Shown: positions 1 to 12,537, numbered from the stretch's first letter. The stretch is DNA of 64,000 nucleotides from Otis tarda (GCA_026413225.1 CM048552.1:135421053-135485052); one strand, 5' to 3'. The notes: generated from the letters alone by a model not told the origin. A program made the numbers and translations.

Positions 1-1290
1 TTGTGACCTGTGTTTGCCCTGGCTCATGCGATCTCAGTATTTCCATAGTAAAAAATAACAGAAGACTTGATGGAGAAAATTCAAGGCATTTATTGTGTTT
101 ATAAAACTCGCTATAGGCCTGATCTTCACTGTAATTCCTTCACTTGGTTAAATTTTTATTATTCATCTAAGGACTGTCGACGAAGTATAACATTACATGT
201 AGGGAGAAGTTTGTAACATTAGGCCCTGGTGAGATATTAACGTTAGCAGCGATCATCCCTGTCTTCCATCAGGCAGAGGAAGCCATGGAAATGAAACAAG
301 AAGTTCTTGTGGAAATGATTATGTTGGCTGCGTCTGCAGTGGGGAAAGCTGGAGCATCACGCAGGGAAGACACATGTGTGCTGGGTTGGGAGGGGGCTGA
401 CAGCAGCCCCATGCCCACTCAAGAGGCCAAGGGCCAGGTGAAGATAGCCTGCAGGAGCCTGGGTTCAGTGCCACTGAAATAAGACCAGGTGCCACAAAGC
501 TGCGTAGGGCACCCAGAGGGAAGATCTAGAGGGGAAAGAGGCAGCTATGGGGATTGGTATGAAGAAGAACTCTTGGTATTTTGAAGAACTGTTCTTCACA
601 TTAGCCCATGATGTCAAAGCATCTGCTGGTTTATTAGTTTTATTCTTACTCCATTCTTATTCCATTATTATTATGATTAATTTTAATAATTCATTTAGTT
701 TGATACTAAATGAAGACAAGCAGTAACCAGAAAGGACACTTTAAAGACCTGGATGCTCTTCATGCCTTCCTTCCCTGTGTAGACCCTTAAGCTCCCTCTT
801 CTCATTGTCACCACCAATCCAGAAGTCAATGAAGGCTTTCATTACCTCTCTATTAGGCATAATGGCTAATTAGGAACAGCCTGTGTGTATTAACAACCCT
901 GCAGCCCCTGCCTGGCCCCAGGAGGGGATGCAATGGCAGCAGCTCCAGGATGTCCAGCCAGGGCTGCAGGTTGGGAGAGGGCCCTGGCAAGAGCAGGTGG
1001 TGCTGGGGGCTTGCAGAGGGGACCTGACACCGGCTGGAAATCCCAACCTAGCTATTCCCACAAAACCTGAGGAAAACTCATTCTCACTTGCTCTCACTGG
1101 AAATAAAACAAGTCTTAAGCCCGGCCTAGCCAATTTTCCTAGCTAAAACCATTAGAAAACAAACCAAGTTTATTAGGAACAACTAGCTGCACCTTAGCTG
1201 TTGCTTATCTGTGAGAGGATGCAGTAAATCAGATTAATCTGAGGAAAGATTATGCTCTCTGCTGTTTGTTTAGCTTAGATGAATGTCATT
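1..1290. other. Unique non-coding sequence, no gene recognised
   Basis: Ordinary AT-leaning sequence up to the first CR1 element. A somewhat GC-richer patch at about 890-1060 keeps short frames open on both strands, but they show no family resemblance and no convincing splice context. Nothing else stands out. Confidence 0.6.
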
Positions 1291-1660
1291 TCATAGAATC
1301 ATAGAATAGTTTGGGTTGGAAGGACATTTAAAGGTCATCTAGTCCAACCCCCTGCAAGGAGCAGGGACATCTCCAACCAGATCAGGTTGCTCAGAGCCTC
1401 ATCCATCCTGGCCTTGAATGTTTCCAGGGATGGGGCATCCACCACCTCTCTGAGCAACCTGTTCCAGTGTTCTATCACCCTCTACTACCTTATTTTCCTA
1501 ATATCTAATCTGAATCTACCTCCTTCTATTTTAAAACCATTACCCCTCGTTCTATTACAACAGGCCCTACAGAGTTTTTCCCTGTCCTTCCTTTAGGCCC
1601 CCTTTAGGTACTGGAAGGCCACTATAAGGTCTCTCCAGAGTCTTCTCTTCTCCAGGCTAG
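1291..1660 (-). mobile_element. CR1 LINE, 5'-truncated 3' end
   Basis: On the + strand the piece opens with the CR1 tail octamer (CATAGAAT, about two copies), followed by the TTTGGGTTGGAAGGACA and GGTCATCTAGTCCAACCCC blocks that mark the reverse complement of a CR1 3' end. It then runs through the sequence encoding the last part of ORF2 and stops around CTTCTCCAGGCT, after which homology to the longer copy at 16320-18233 is lost. About 370 bp of a roughly 4.5-kb family consensus remain, so it is a dead 5'-truncated insertion. CR1 typically makes no clear target-site duplication and none is seen here. The 5' end is nearly the same as that of the copy at 28984-29350. Confidence 0.96.
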
Positions 1661-2076
1661 TTGTCTTCAAGTTTCCATTTTTAAATCTCCTGCCAAAGGG
1701 GTGGGAAGATACATATGACAGCCAGCATGACTGGCTATTTCATTTCACTCGTCCATCTTTTCTCCACTTCTAAGGTTTTATTATCTCTAATAGAAGAACT
1801 TATACGTACTGCCAGTGTTTCTATATTTGTGAAAAAAAGAAGTTTTCAGCACATGAGAGTGGTTATGTGAAGCCAAAGAAGACACAGAATTCTCCTGATT
1901 AATGGATTTGTATAATTAATAATTTTGTGAACTGCCTCTAAGTATTAAAATTTAATAAGACAGGTTTCTTCTCTCTTTTAGCCTCCCATGCCATAAGGAC
2001 AAATTTTCATGACTTTTCTTGACTCTCCTGAATAAAATTAATTACTTCTAAAACACAGCTCTCTGGGAGACTTATC

Positions 2077-2092
2077 TTTTTTTTTTTTTTTT
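2077..2092. repeat. Poly-T run (T16)
   Basis: Uninterrupted run of 16 T in otherwise mixed sequence. Read on the minus strand it is an A16 tract, but no processed pseudogene or SINE body was recognised next to it. Confidence 0.9.
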
Positions 2093-4002
2093 CTGTGCTG
2101 CTGACATATTCCTAACCTTTTGTCGATCAATGATTTCAGAATCTTTACTTCTTTTTCCTCGAAAACCTGCTGCCTCTCTAAAGAGAGATTTGTAAGAAGA
2201 AATAGCTCAGAAGTCCTTATATCTAACTTTCTGAGCTGCCCTTGAATTCAAGACCAGACTGCTGTCAACGAACAGCAATCTCTGTGCTATCAAGGGATGT
2301 GGTGCCATAGGAGTGAGTCAGGGTATGGGATGCATGCGTCCGTATGCCAAAACTAGGAATGGAAGTGGTCCACTGCACTACTTGCTCTGGTGGGCAGGGG
2401 AGAGGTGGTGTAACAGAGGTTTAGGAGCACTGCTTTATCACCTAATTTATTGTGGCATTGACTGCCAATTCTCTTGCAGCCCGCAGTGAGCTTAGCAGCC
2501 TTCTGGGTCTGGCACAGGCTTGCTTACAGTGCAGATTTACAGTGGAGCTTGGACTTAGGCTGTGCTTGGATTTTCGAGGATGCTGAGGCTTGCCATTGCC
2601 ATTGTTGTAGAAGAAACCAATAGAAAGGAGGGATAATAAAAGGAGATTAGGAGAAATGAAGGGCTTCAGCAAAGCGGGGACAGAGCAACAGAAGATACGT
2701 TAAGTAAAAACAGCCACGTTAATTCTTGGGAAAAGGAGCATCAAAGATGACTTGAGCACTGCCAACCATCAGCAAATAGGAAGCTCATGCAGCACGTGGT
2801 CCTTTATGCAGTGTGGGATGCACTGCAGGAGGATCATGGAAGTTCCTGATAGTTCAAGACCTTTCTTAAGCATGTGCATATTTGATAAATGCTACAAGAC
2901 CCAGTGGTGATGTGGCTTACTTCTTGGGTCAGACCTCAGTGTCCCCATCAGGGGTTGCAGTAATATACATAGGAATAGGAATCTGGAGGGGAGGTTCTGG
3001 TTCAGTTTCTCTGAAAGGAATCTGGTTTACATGTACCAGGGACATTCTGCAGACTGGATCAATGCATAGTAAGTTGGACCAGGTATAGGATTTGCTTCAA
3101 ATCACCTTAATGCTCTGAACTGCAGCAGCCTCCAGGCACAGCACTTCTGCTGTGGAGTGACAAGCCCATGTGAGTTAGGAAGTCAGAATCTAAAGCAGTG
3201 AATTAAGCTGTTGCTTAAAATGGAGTTCATGACCATCTGTTTGCAAATACATTTTTTATTCTCAAAGAAACTAAAAATTGATTAAAAAAATGACTTCCTG
3301 ATAATAGTATTTATTTAAATAGTCCTTAATTCAAAGCAATTCAGCATGCTTCAGACTTAGAGATGACTTAAAGCTCTTTCATAGCTTCATGAACTGTATG
3401 ATCTTCAGATCTCCACAATAATCTCCGACCTCCACCAATACCCTCTCTTTCATTTTGCCCTGCGGTGGCGAAGTTGTGTCAGCCATCTCAATCAGCACAG
3501 CAGTGAAGAGCCCTGCAAAGCTTTATTCTCTGGCTTTCAGGTGTTAGTTACTGGCTTCCAGCTCTGGCAGATAATAAGTTGCCACAAGCATGGCAATGGC
3601 TGATGCGTCGGCGTATGGAGGGGTGTGTGGTGTTAGTGGGCATGTAGTGAATGACTTGGGTTTGTGAGCTCCTCTTCTAACCTTGTAATTGAGCGGGCCA
3701 CACCAGAGAAATAATGCTATAATATTCTGCTGAGGGCTTCACACTTAATTAGTATAAAAATTAGGTCACTTGTGATGTACAGAAATACCGAATTTTGTGC
3801 CTTTCCAGGAGAGGTACACTTTCGCTGTTAGAAGAAAGACAGCTTTACCTTTTCCTTGCAGCAGCATGCAAAAAAAAAGTTGTTTTGAAAAAGGAAATCT
3901 AATTAAAAACTGTTAACACAATCTTCACAACTGAGTCACGTTCCCAGGTTCCTCATGTTCCTCTTGCTGTGTCAAACAATAAACATCTGACTCAAGACTG
4001 AG

Positions 4003-4017
4003 GCTGCTGCTGCTGCT
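4003..4017. repeat. Short (GCT)5 trinucleotide run
   Basis: Five perfect GCT units followed by GGGGCCGGGC. No coding context is recognisable. Confidence 0.8.
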
Positions 4018-7000
4018 GGGGCCGGGCACCTGAGTGCTGGGTGTTGTGCTATTCATTATCGCAATGCTTGAGACCCTTTGCACATCTAGCTCTGAGCCTT
4101 TCTTTATCTGCAGATCACTTTGCTTTTCTTCTCCAGTTTCTTCAAATATTTACTCTGTTTTCTTGCTGATGAGATTCCTGGAAATGTGAGGGTCCAGCAA
4201 ATCTGTAGGTGCAGTTTGTTATGACTTGAATGGCAGGTGGTCAGAAGCAAACCTGGAGAGGGGGCAGAGTTTGCCAGTGGTGCTGTTCAGAGCAGAGGAA
4301 GCCCATGTTCCAGAATCTTGTCTGCAGAAGGAAAATGAAAATAAAAAGAAAAGGATTTTGTTTGGGAGAACAGCAGGATGAGCAGAACTCAACACTAGTG
4401 CTACTACAAAGGCTGCATAAAGCGTGATCAGATGTGTGCCTGTATTTATATAATCACGGATAAAAACTTACTAACCTCTCATATGAAGACACTTTAAACT
4501 CACCTGGTTACACTGGAGCTGATTCATTTTGCCAGTGTGGAATTAACATGCTGTATTAACTGCTAGCTATTTTTGTATAGGGTATTTATTGCAATATCAA
4601 TTTAACATAGTACAGTCACCAGAAATAACAGTGTAGTTGTTTGATTGCTAGTCAGCTGGGTTGAAATCCAACTGAAGGGCCAATCAATCATAGAGAGCAA
4701 TTTCATTTACTCAGATAGATTCTGGGTCAGGTACTATAGCTTATATCGTTGACATTAAAATATGTTCCTAGTGTGTCACACAAGGCCTCACAATTTTTAT
4801 GTGAGAATTATCACAGTCTCACAATGCTTCTGTGCAAGTCTCTATATTTCAGTACCTAGCAAAATACTAATTGGTTTTTTTTATGAATTTGACACAAGGA
4901 AACATGAATTTATAGATGAATACTGCACCATAGCCCCCCTAATAGAATATAATCTATGTCTTTGTTTCTGTGACTTTCTCTTTTTCTAAGGATTAAAGAT
5001 TGGAATTATTGAATTCCTTTACAAAAGGTGTTTTCTTACTTATCTGGCTTCCATGGGAGTGTGAAAAACAAAAGAGAGGCAATCCAGAATGGATTAGCAA
5101 ACATAAATACTCCCAGAGACTGTGAGATTCCAGTTCATCGGGGAGGGTGGACAAAAGCAGATGGTAATGCACAAATACTCATCTCCTGCACTAGGGACCT
5201 GATGTGCTGGAAAGCTAATGGGATTGATGCAAAAGGGCAATGTGGAAGGAATTGGCCTGGTTCCTGCAACTATAGTATGTCTTTGATGTGCAGTGACATT
5301 ATATTTGTGGAAATAAATTCTTTAGGCCAGTCTGAGGGAGTCAGCAGAGAAATTACTATGGCTAGACATGAATTGTCTCCCAGCACTTCAAGTACCTTTT
5401 CTGTTTGTTTAGATTTTTGTTCAATTCCTGTTCTATCTGTGAAAGTGATACTAGACCAGAGTACTCAGTGTTCAGTTGCTCCTCGATCTGGCTTGGACAA
5501 GGGGAGAGAACTGCTGATGTTTGATGGCAAGAAAGGGATGTTGGTTTTCTGTGAATAGCAACATGGTTATTATGATTAGATTGTTCATTAGGTGCTATCA
5601 CAGCATGAGCTAATTCTTTGAAAGATTTGGATTAACCTTTTCCCACATATTAATATAGTCTCTTTAGCTTCAAGGGAGTCTGGTCTAGGGAATGAGAGTT
5701 TACGAATCAATATCCATATATATACAGTAACTGGTGTAAATGTGTTTGGATTTGCAGTCATGGTGTATTTGTGATATTTATGTGTAAAAAAATGTTGGTT
5801 TGTTTCCCAAGTTATGTGTTTTATTTTTTCAGTATGTGCTTAGCATTTTTCTAAACCAGAAATGAGAGGTCAATGTCCGTAATGACTGTCAAAAAGACCA
5901 AGAAATTTCCCAATATTTGTAGAGGACATGCGTAATACACAAGCGCTAATACCAAAATCTAGCTCTTTGCAAGTACTGACAAAAAAGATGTCTCTTCTAG
6001 CAGACAGGAGCCCAGAGTAGAATATTTTGTTCTCTTATTTATATCTCTAAAGAGCTAAATCTGTGGTTATTAGGAATGCTTTCTGCACAGGTCCTTCCTC
6101 CAGTACTTGCGAGTTCCTCAAGTATCCTTGAACCTCCGTAGGAGTCTTTCTCAAAGGGTATTTGTTCTTGCCAGTCCACTCCAGGAGCAGACCAACCTGC
6201 ACCTATGTAGACTGCATATTAGATTCTCATTAGTTCAGTTCCTATATTTGTCATTCACTCTGCTTTAGGTCATTTTTTTCCTATTTGTTTTTATGTACAA
6301 AAGAGTTTTAGATTGTCGGGTAACATTTGGTTTAGAGCAGGACATGAGAGTAAGAGATTAAAACAGCCAAAAGCTTCTATGAAACTTGAGCCAGCCATGA
6401 CTCTGGTGGACAGTAGAGACAAAATTTCTGGGTTTTTCAGCCTGCTGTGACGTGCACAAAATTAATCAATTTTTCTATTTCTGTCCTTGAAAGGTTGGTT
6501 TAATATGTACCTGATGAAAATAGGCTATGGGCTCCACTAATTCTAGTTACCTTGCAGTCAGTTAGAGGTAGAATAAATTTATAATATTGATGAAGTTGAG
6601 CTTTTTGTTTTAGCCAATTGCTCCAGGGAAGTGAATGTTCTTGCCTCTTGAAGAAAATTGCTCCAATTTAGAGGCATTAGATGTTTAATCATTTATCACT
6701 TGTCTCACTTGCAAATACTGCTGATGGTTATGTTGCTTATCTAGACTGACTCTCTGAGAAATGGGAAGTGATAAAAAAAATCTCTGAAAGATTTTCTGAA
6801 GACAAAGAAGAACTTGTGAATTGTCTTGTAAGATTTTTTTTTCCACTTGAGCTTTACTGCTAAACCTGATGTTTGACAGATAAATCAGTAAAAGAGGGCA
6901 GCTAGTTTCTGTCTATCGGTAATTTGAATTTCTGTACAGTGGATGAAATTTTGCTCTCCTTTATGAAAACATACATTTGGAAAGTATAAGTGAAGTCGTC

Positions 7001-7150
7001 TGAGTGTCTGCTGTAAAGCTGGTGTGAGAGCAGACTGGATGATTTTCATAGGATTAGTTGGCCCATGATAGACAGTATAAAAGTGGAAACAACAATAACT
7101 TCGGATAACTTTATCTCATCTAAGAGCATTGGAAAGAAGGGAAGACAAGA

Positions 7151-7178
7151 ACTGCTGACTCTACGTATGAGCAGCAGT
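7151..7178. repeat. Small inverted repeat (hairpin potential)
   Basis: Arms ACTGCTG (7151-7157) and CAGCAGT (7172-7178) are perfect reverse complements. Three further pairs (CTC with GAG) form inside them after a one-base bulge, leaving a loop around the palindrome TACGTA. The total stem is about 10 bp, too short for a microRNA precursor. Confidence 0.5.
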
Positions 7179-8046
7179 CCTGACTCCTTTGTACTGAGTC
7201 CTGCCAGTTGTGCTGGAAATCAATAGGTAATAGAGATTATAGAATAATACAAATCACTAGCATTATGTATCAAGGGGCTTCTCTTTTGCATTTAACATGC
7301 CAGCTAGTGCAGTTGGCCAATTTTCTTTTAATCCTTTTTGTTTGCTTATGTTAGGAATGAGTGTTGTATTGATTTGTCACTATTTTCAAATTCTTTCTTA
7401 AATATCAGTTTTGAAAAATCACCACTTTTCCACAGGTGAGAGGGAGCTGTCTTTTAGACAGAGCAGCTGGTAGTTATCTCACTGCTGAGAATGTGAATGC
7501 TAAGGACCAGAGAAAAACATCTTTGCTACGGAAAAGCCTGTCCTAAAGCCTGTTGAAATTAAAGGTCTCATTAATTTCCCTCCTTTTTAGATCAGGTTCT
7601 GATAATGTGAGCACTGGTCTGCAGGGACAGCAGGTGAGCTCTGGCATGGAGGAAGGATGAAATAAAGTCTGGTCATTATGCGCATGGCCCAGGCCAAAGC
7701 ACTGAAACGCTCCCTGAGGGCAGAGCTTCCCATCTCTCTTCTGCTGTATCCACACCTCTACACCAGGCATTGCAGCTTCCCACCAGCTGCAGCTGGACTT
7801 TGGCACATAAATGAGTGCAGCTGTGTGGGTTTTTTTTAGCTGCTCGAAGCTAGCTCTATGGGTAAGCATTGGGACTGCACAGACCATTCCAGCCTTGCAC
7901 CTGGCTGCTTTGGAGCACAGGTAGAGCAGACACTAAGCTGCTTGTGCCCATCCTTGTAGACAGTATCTTCAACTTATTCTATTTCCACCACTATGTTGAA
8001 GCTTGACGTCCTCTGAAAAAAGAGGATGTAGTGTTTCCTCTACTTC

Positions 8047-8061
8047 TCCCTCCCTCCCTCC
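8047..8061. repeat. TCCC microsatellite, short
   Basis: Three perfect TCCC units followed by further pyrimidine-rich sequence (to about 8068). Confidence 0.75.
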
Positions 8062-8492
8062 TTCTCTCTAAATAAGGAAGGTCTTAGGACAGATTCAGAT
8101 AGACTGGAAGCCTTAGAAATGCTTTTACAAGCCTGAGTGGCTTCAATCCTCCACTTTCCAAGGGAATAAACTGATGAAGGAATATGTTTCCATGTTTTAT
8201 TGCATTGGGCATTCTCATTAACAACGTGTTTTACCTCTGCATAAACCTAGTGGTTCCCTGTGGCACTTTTTCCTGGTCTTTTTGGCAAAAATTTCCTCCC
8301 TCTGCTGCTACCCAAGCTGTGGTCATACTGAGCTGTTGCGTTCTTCTCTAGAAAATAGCTATAGCTGTGTTGTGCATGTTTAGTCTGCTAATACATGATG
8401 GAAACTTACAGGAAGAAAGAGACACCATAAATGTAAGACTTCTTACCTCCCTTTACAATGAAAGTTTCCAAGCTGTAATGCAATGGTGCACA

Positions 8493-8553
8493 AGCATAGA
8501 ATTATAGAACCATTACATTTGGAAAAGACCTCTAAGATTATCAAGTCCAAAGC
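8493..8553 (-). mobile_element. Diverged CR1 3'-end fragment
   Basis: The + strand reads CATAGAATTATAGAACCATT, then TTGGAAAAGACCTCTAAGAT and ATCAAGTCCAA. This matches, in reverse complement, the tail of older avian CR1 subfamilies in which 'GGAAAAGACCTCTAAGATCATC' replaces 'GGAAGGGACCTTTAAAGGTCATC'. Only about 60 bp remain and the octamer is mutated, which suggests an older insertion than the other copies. The start and end are approximate, and the subfamily cannot be fixed by eye. Confidence 0.75.
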
Positions 8554-9134
8554 ATGTTGAGGCAGGACTAATTTTGTGACTGGATTAGAGTAAAAAAAAA
8601 AAGTGCAGTGTGTATATTTTTTCTGGTTCCAGCACAGACATAAATGCTGGGTCCAAAACCAGTCAAGTCAAGCTCAGCGTTACTTTATATAACCACCTAA
8701 TGTGCTACCTTTTCTAACCATACCTTCAAAATGAAAGGCAGCAATTTCGCTTCCAGCCATGCTGTGTTTTGTTACGTGTTCTGAATTTCCTGGGATATAA
8801 CCATCACTTTTCAGTTGTGTGCTGCTTGCCGTAGTTATGGCCGCTGCAGCTCTTGCGGCATGGCTTTATTTGTGTAGATGCCAGCTATTTGTTCAAAATG
8901 CACATAGTGTACTTTATCTGCCTATACTTGGCCAATAAATCTCTAAGCATATAGCAGTTGGTTTGCTGAGGCTCCATTCTGGCCTTGCTGTGTTCCTCCC
9001 GAAAATTTGCCATGTGACAGAAAAAAAGCACAAAGATAAGTATTTCTAGCAGGGAACAATGTTATTAAAGAAAAAAAAATCATACCCCTGGAGAGTCAGT
9101 TATTCTGAGAATCGTGCTTACCTTTTCCTTCTAG

Positions 9135-9252
9135 ATATGGATTGGGAAAATAATTACAGTAATCCTCAGAAAGCACCATTTAACATCATGGTTTCACCCA
9201 GTGATATGACTTGGCATGGAACAACATTTAGTCACACACATAACCAAAGAAG
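9135..9252 (+). other. Candidate internal exon (unconfirmed)
   Basis: A pyrimidine-rich acceptor-like stretch (TTACCTTTTCCTTCTAG, ending at 9134) precedes 118 bp that stay open in one frame, followed by a strong donor-like GTAAGG (from 9253). The open frame would encode about 38 residues beginning MDWENNYSNPQKAP and containing SPSDMTWHGTTFSHTHNQ, with entry phase 1 and exit phase 2. No protein family is recognised and no partner exon was found. It could equally be chance: AG-polypyrimidine and GTAAG pairs about 100 bp apart are common in vertebrate DNA. Confidence 0.22.
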
Positions 9253-11581
9253 GTAAGGACAATTATTTCTGTATTTAAAAAACACATGCTGTGAATTGTT
9301 CAAGTGTTTGGGCAAAAATTTCAATTCTGTTCAGGTTTATAAAACCTAGTTCATTGTGTTTAATCACACTGTTTTTCATTTTAAGTAATATAGCCTAAAA
9401 AGCTGAGGCAACAATCAATGCCTCAATGAGAAAGCTATTTCAAAGAAAGTTTCTGGCCTTGGCCCACTTAATGGTTGGTGTTTGCTGTATAATTAAGCAT
9501 TTGGCACTTACCAGGCTTCATTTACAAAACACTTTCTTTGTACCTTCTCCAATGGCATTAAGAAGAAAACTTGCAGTTTTAAGATATGTCCTGCTCTACA
9601 AGCCAAAGCTATGCCCTTGTCTGTTTTCTGGTTTCTACAGTTGAAGTGGTCTTTTTTTTTAGCCATTTTGGATACAAATGCATGTTGAAGAGGCTGAGGA
9701 ATGGGACATCCACATGAGTCTTCAGCAATCCTCTAAGTGCTGACATACTCTGAACAGGGGTATGTGTTCCCATGTCTGGAAGACAAAGATAGAGGAAGAT
9801 CATTTTATTGCTCAACTGTTTTCCTTTTCTGGCTTCTATTTTCCTAACTGAAATCAATATTTCAGGGCTAATGGACGTCTGCTGTTGCTGCCTAAAATGC
9901 TGACCTTGGCAATCGATGTATTTAGCTTGGAGCATTTGTGATGTCAATTACTATGATAATACTTCAGCATTTACTGCCTGCAAAAATGTCTGGGTTATTG
10001 GGTTAGAGTTCCCTTGCAACCTTATCTTTCCCACTTTCTCTCTTCTTATACTCTGTAACTGCTGGGGACTCCAAACCCTGCAGCACAACCATGTTAAGCA
10101 GTTATTTTATTAGGACTGGATGTACAATGGTTTTTGTTTTGTTTTGTAATTTGTTAATAATTTGGAAAATGCAGAGGGACAAGTAAGCTGTTCTGAATAA
10201 TATGTTTCACTTCAACAGAAACTGCTTTGTTCTGATGTTTTAAAGTCTTTTCAAGCAGATTTTGAAGATTTCTGGTAACAATGAGGTAAAGTTTGCTGTG
10301 AAGTTATTACATACTGAAGAAACAGGGCATCTTTTTGTAGAAAACACTGAGAAAATTTACTTAATTTTTTCATTGTGGTCTGTAACTTAAATGAATAATG
10401 TGATTGTATTAAATGAGTTCAGTGTCACCAATTATACTTTTTTCCTCCAAAAATAATTTAAGAAATCACATAGCCCAGGATTTTGACGCTAATCATTTCC
10501 AAGTGCTTTCAAAATTATACCTTTCTGCCTTCTCCTCTTTGTTTTATTCAATGTGAACTGCCCAGTCTGTGGGTTTTTCTTGCTCTTGCCTGGACAGAAT
10601 AGGGTTAAACACCATCATCCCTGTCAACACTGGTGCTTTCTATCTGTTGCCCATCAGTTTGTTGCTGAGCTTCTGTACCAAATGACCTGGATGCAGTAAA
10701 GACCTTGACCTTGACATCAGATTGATCCTTGTGACCATAAAGGCTCTCCACAGACTTAAGAGATTACTGACCTCAGTCCAGAGCTTCAGTAAAGTTTGAC
10801 ATTCTTGTAGAGCCTAACAGTAGACAGATTGTTTAAATTATGGCTCTTTATTCATAGGGTAGTTGTGAACTGCAGCATCTAATCTTAGTAGAGAAAATTA
10901 GGACTATCTTGGAGCTTTAAAACCTGTTTGTGGGGCTCTGGCCCACAAGCTGTCAATCAACTGAAACCTGTCACAAAGCTTTACAAGGACTGATGATAAA
11001 CTGGTAAAGAATGACAGCTATTGTACATAACTGCATGGCCTTCAAATCTATCCAAATCTGCATATTTTTTTTTGCAAATTAAAAGGAGCCTGTAGTTAAC
11101 AGAATAAATGCCTTGTCTGATAGATCATCAAAGACAATTGTTAGTATTGACATTATTTCTGTGATACAGTGTTTTTTTCATAAGGAGCAAAGATGGCTAA
11201 AAATGAGACTGTGAAAAGGCATCATTCATGTGTACTTGTATCAGTTGAAAAGTTTGTTCCTCAGTCCTGTAATAGCCAATACCTCTGCACACATATGGCA
11301 CTGTTTAAAGGGTTTTCAAATGCTTCTTACAATGCTGAACAAGCAAGGTCTGTCCTGAAGCCCTTCAAGGTAATTGAGAGCTTTTCCATCGAATTCAATG
11401 GGCTTTGGTGTAGGACATTAGTGAATTTAGTCTCTCAAAACCACTTGGGCTATTGTTATCCTCATATACTAGTAGAGAACTGAGACAAAAAGTGAAATGA
11501 CATGCTGTCAGTCACAAAACAAGTTGGCAAAGAACTCAGTGCTTTTGTTACCTGTCTGGTTATTCAACCACCTCTGCTCTC

Positions 11582-11607
11582 AAAAAAAAAAAAAAAAAAA
11601 AAAAAAA
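11582..11607. repeat. Poly-A tract (A26)
   Basis: 26 uninterrupted A, followed by GGGG and an A/G-rich stretch to about 11630. It may be a simple microsatellite or the tail of a lost retroposed body. No recognisable retroposon precedes it. Confidence 0.92.
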
Positions 11608-11714
11608 GGGGAAAAAAAGAAAGAAAAGTGGAGAATTTCAATGCTGGTTAAGTATCCCTGTGAATGGCTTGAGACTAAAGAGACAAGCTTTCATTACATA
11701 TAGGCTAATATCTC

Positions 11715-11860
11715 AGGTACGCCCTGAGCTCCCTGGGGTTATGGCCTTGCTGGGGATATCACGCACGTGGAATGCGGTGACGTGATCCTTCCTCCCGTGG
11801 CCTGAGCTGCAGTTTCCTGGTGCTGTCGGGGATCACGTCAGCAGCTGAGAGTCACGCCCC
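11715..11860. promoter_or_regulatory. CpG-rich patch with E-box and CRE-like inverted repeat
   Basis: About ten CpG dinucleotides fall in about 150 bp, against a background in which CpG is rare. The patch holds CACGTG (11764-11769), TGACGTGATCC (11778-11788), its exact reverse complement GGATCACGTCA (11830-11840), and a nearby GTCACGCCC. TGACGTGA resembles CRE/ATF sites and CACGTG is the bHLH-ZIP E-box. A regulatory role is inference: no transcript or gene is visible next to it. It could instead be the decayed end of an unrecognised repeat. Confidence 0.3.
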
Positions 11861-12537
11861 TGCTCTTGCACTTGTGTGCTCTGAAGGTGCCCAGACAGAA
11901 CTCAGAAACAGCCAGACTCCAGGAAAAATATTTATTAGATGATGCATTCGGGGAAAACAAATATTGACACAACAACAGCCTACATGCCTGCTTCTATCCA
12001 CTGTGGCTTACCTTTGCCTGGGGTTGGTGAGGGCACTCCCACTTTGCATACTCCTGTAATGTCCCCTTTTTGGCTTCACAGTCTGTTCATGTCAGAAGAA
12101 ATTTTGCAGTGTAAAGGAGAGCCAAAGAGTAGGCAGCCTCTTGGGCAGAAGACTTTTTGGGAGCTAGCAGCCTCCCTTGCAATGGTGCTGTCTTCCCCCT
12201 GTGCCCCTCCTGTGGCAGTGGGACAGAGGATCGACCCTTCTTGGAGCTCCCCTTGACTAGGTGACCCCTTCAGAGCTCCATGTGGTTTCTTGTGGTGTAC
12301 TTGTGATAACCCTAGCAGCCTTTGTTGCAATTTGCCTGATGATTTACAGTCTGTACTCCTTAATTTATCTTATTTTTTTTTTCCCTCCTACGGCTTTATT
12401 TTTCTTTTTCTGTCTTTTAGCCTGGGAGAGGAAGGCTGTTGCTCACTAGTGGCATGGCCGGGAAGATCTGCTAAGCTTTGAGTTCTCTGCAATACATATG
12501 GATGCTATTCCTGTCTGAGATGGCTGTGCTTATTGGC

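Larger units (their letters stand above)
1661..8492. other. Unique non-coding sequence, no gene recognised
   Basis: About 6.8 kb without a recognisable gene or element. Landmarks are a T16 run (2077-2092), a short GCT run (4003-4017), the longest open frame outside the CR1 elements (5028-5558, 176 codons, no recognisable domain), a small hairpin (7151-7178) and a TCCC run (8047-8061). The composition looks like avian intergenic or intronic DNA. Confidence 0.55.

Noticed and set aside
11931-11936. TTTATT (AATAAA on the minus strand) beside the CpG patch, as a possible 3' end of a minus-strand gene
   Set aside because: No coding sequence is recognisable upstream on the minus strand (12076-12330 open frame has no family), and AATAAA occurs often by chance.
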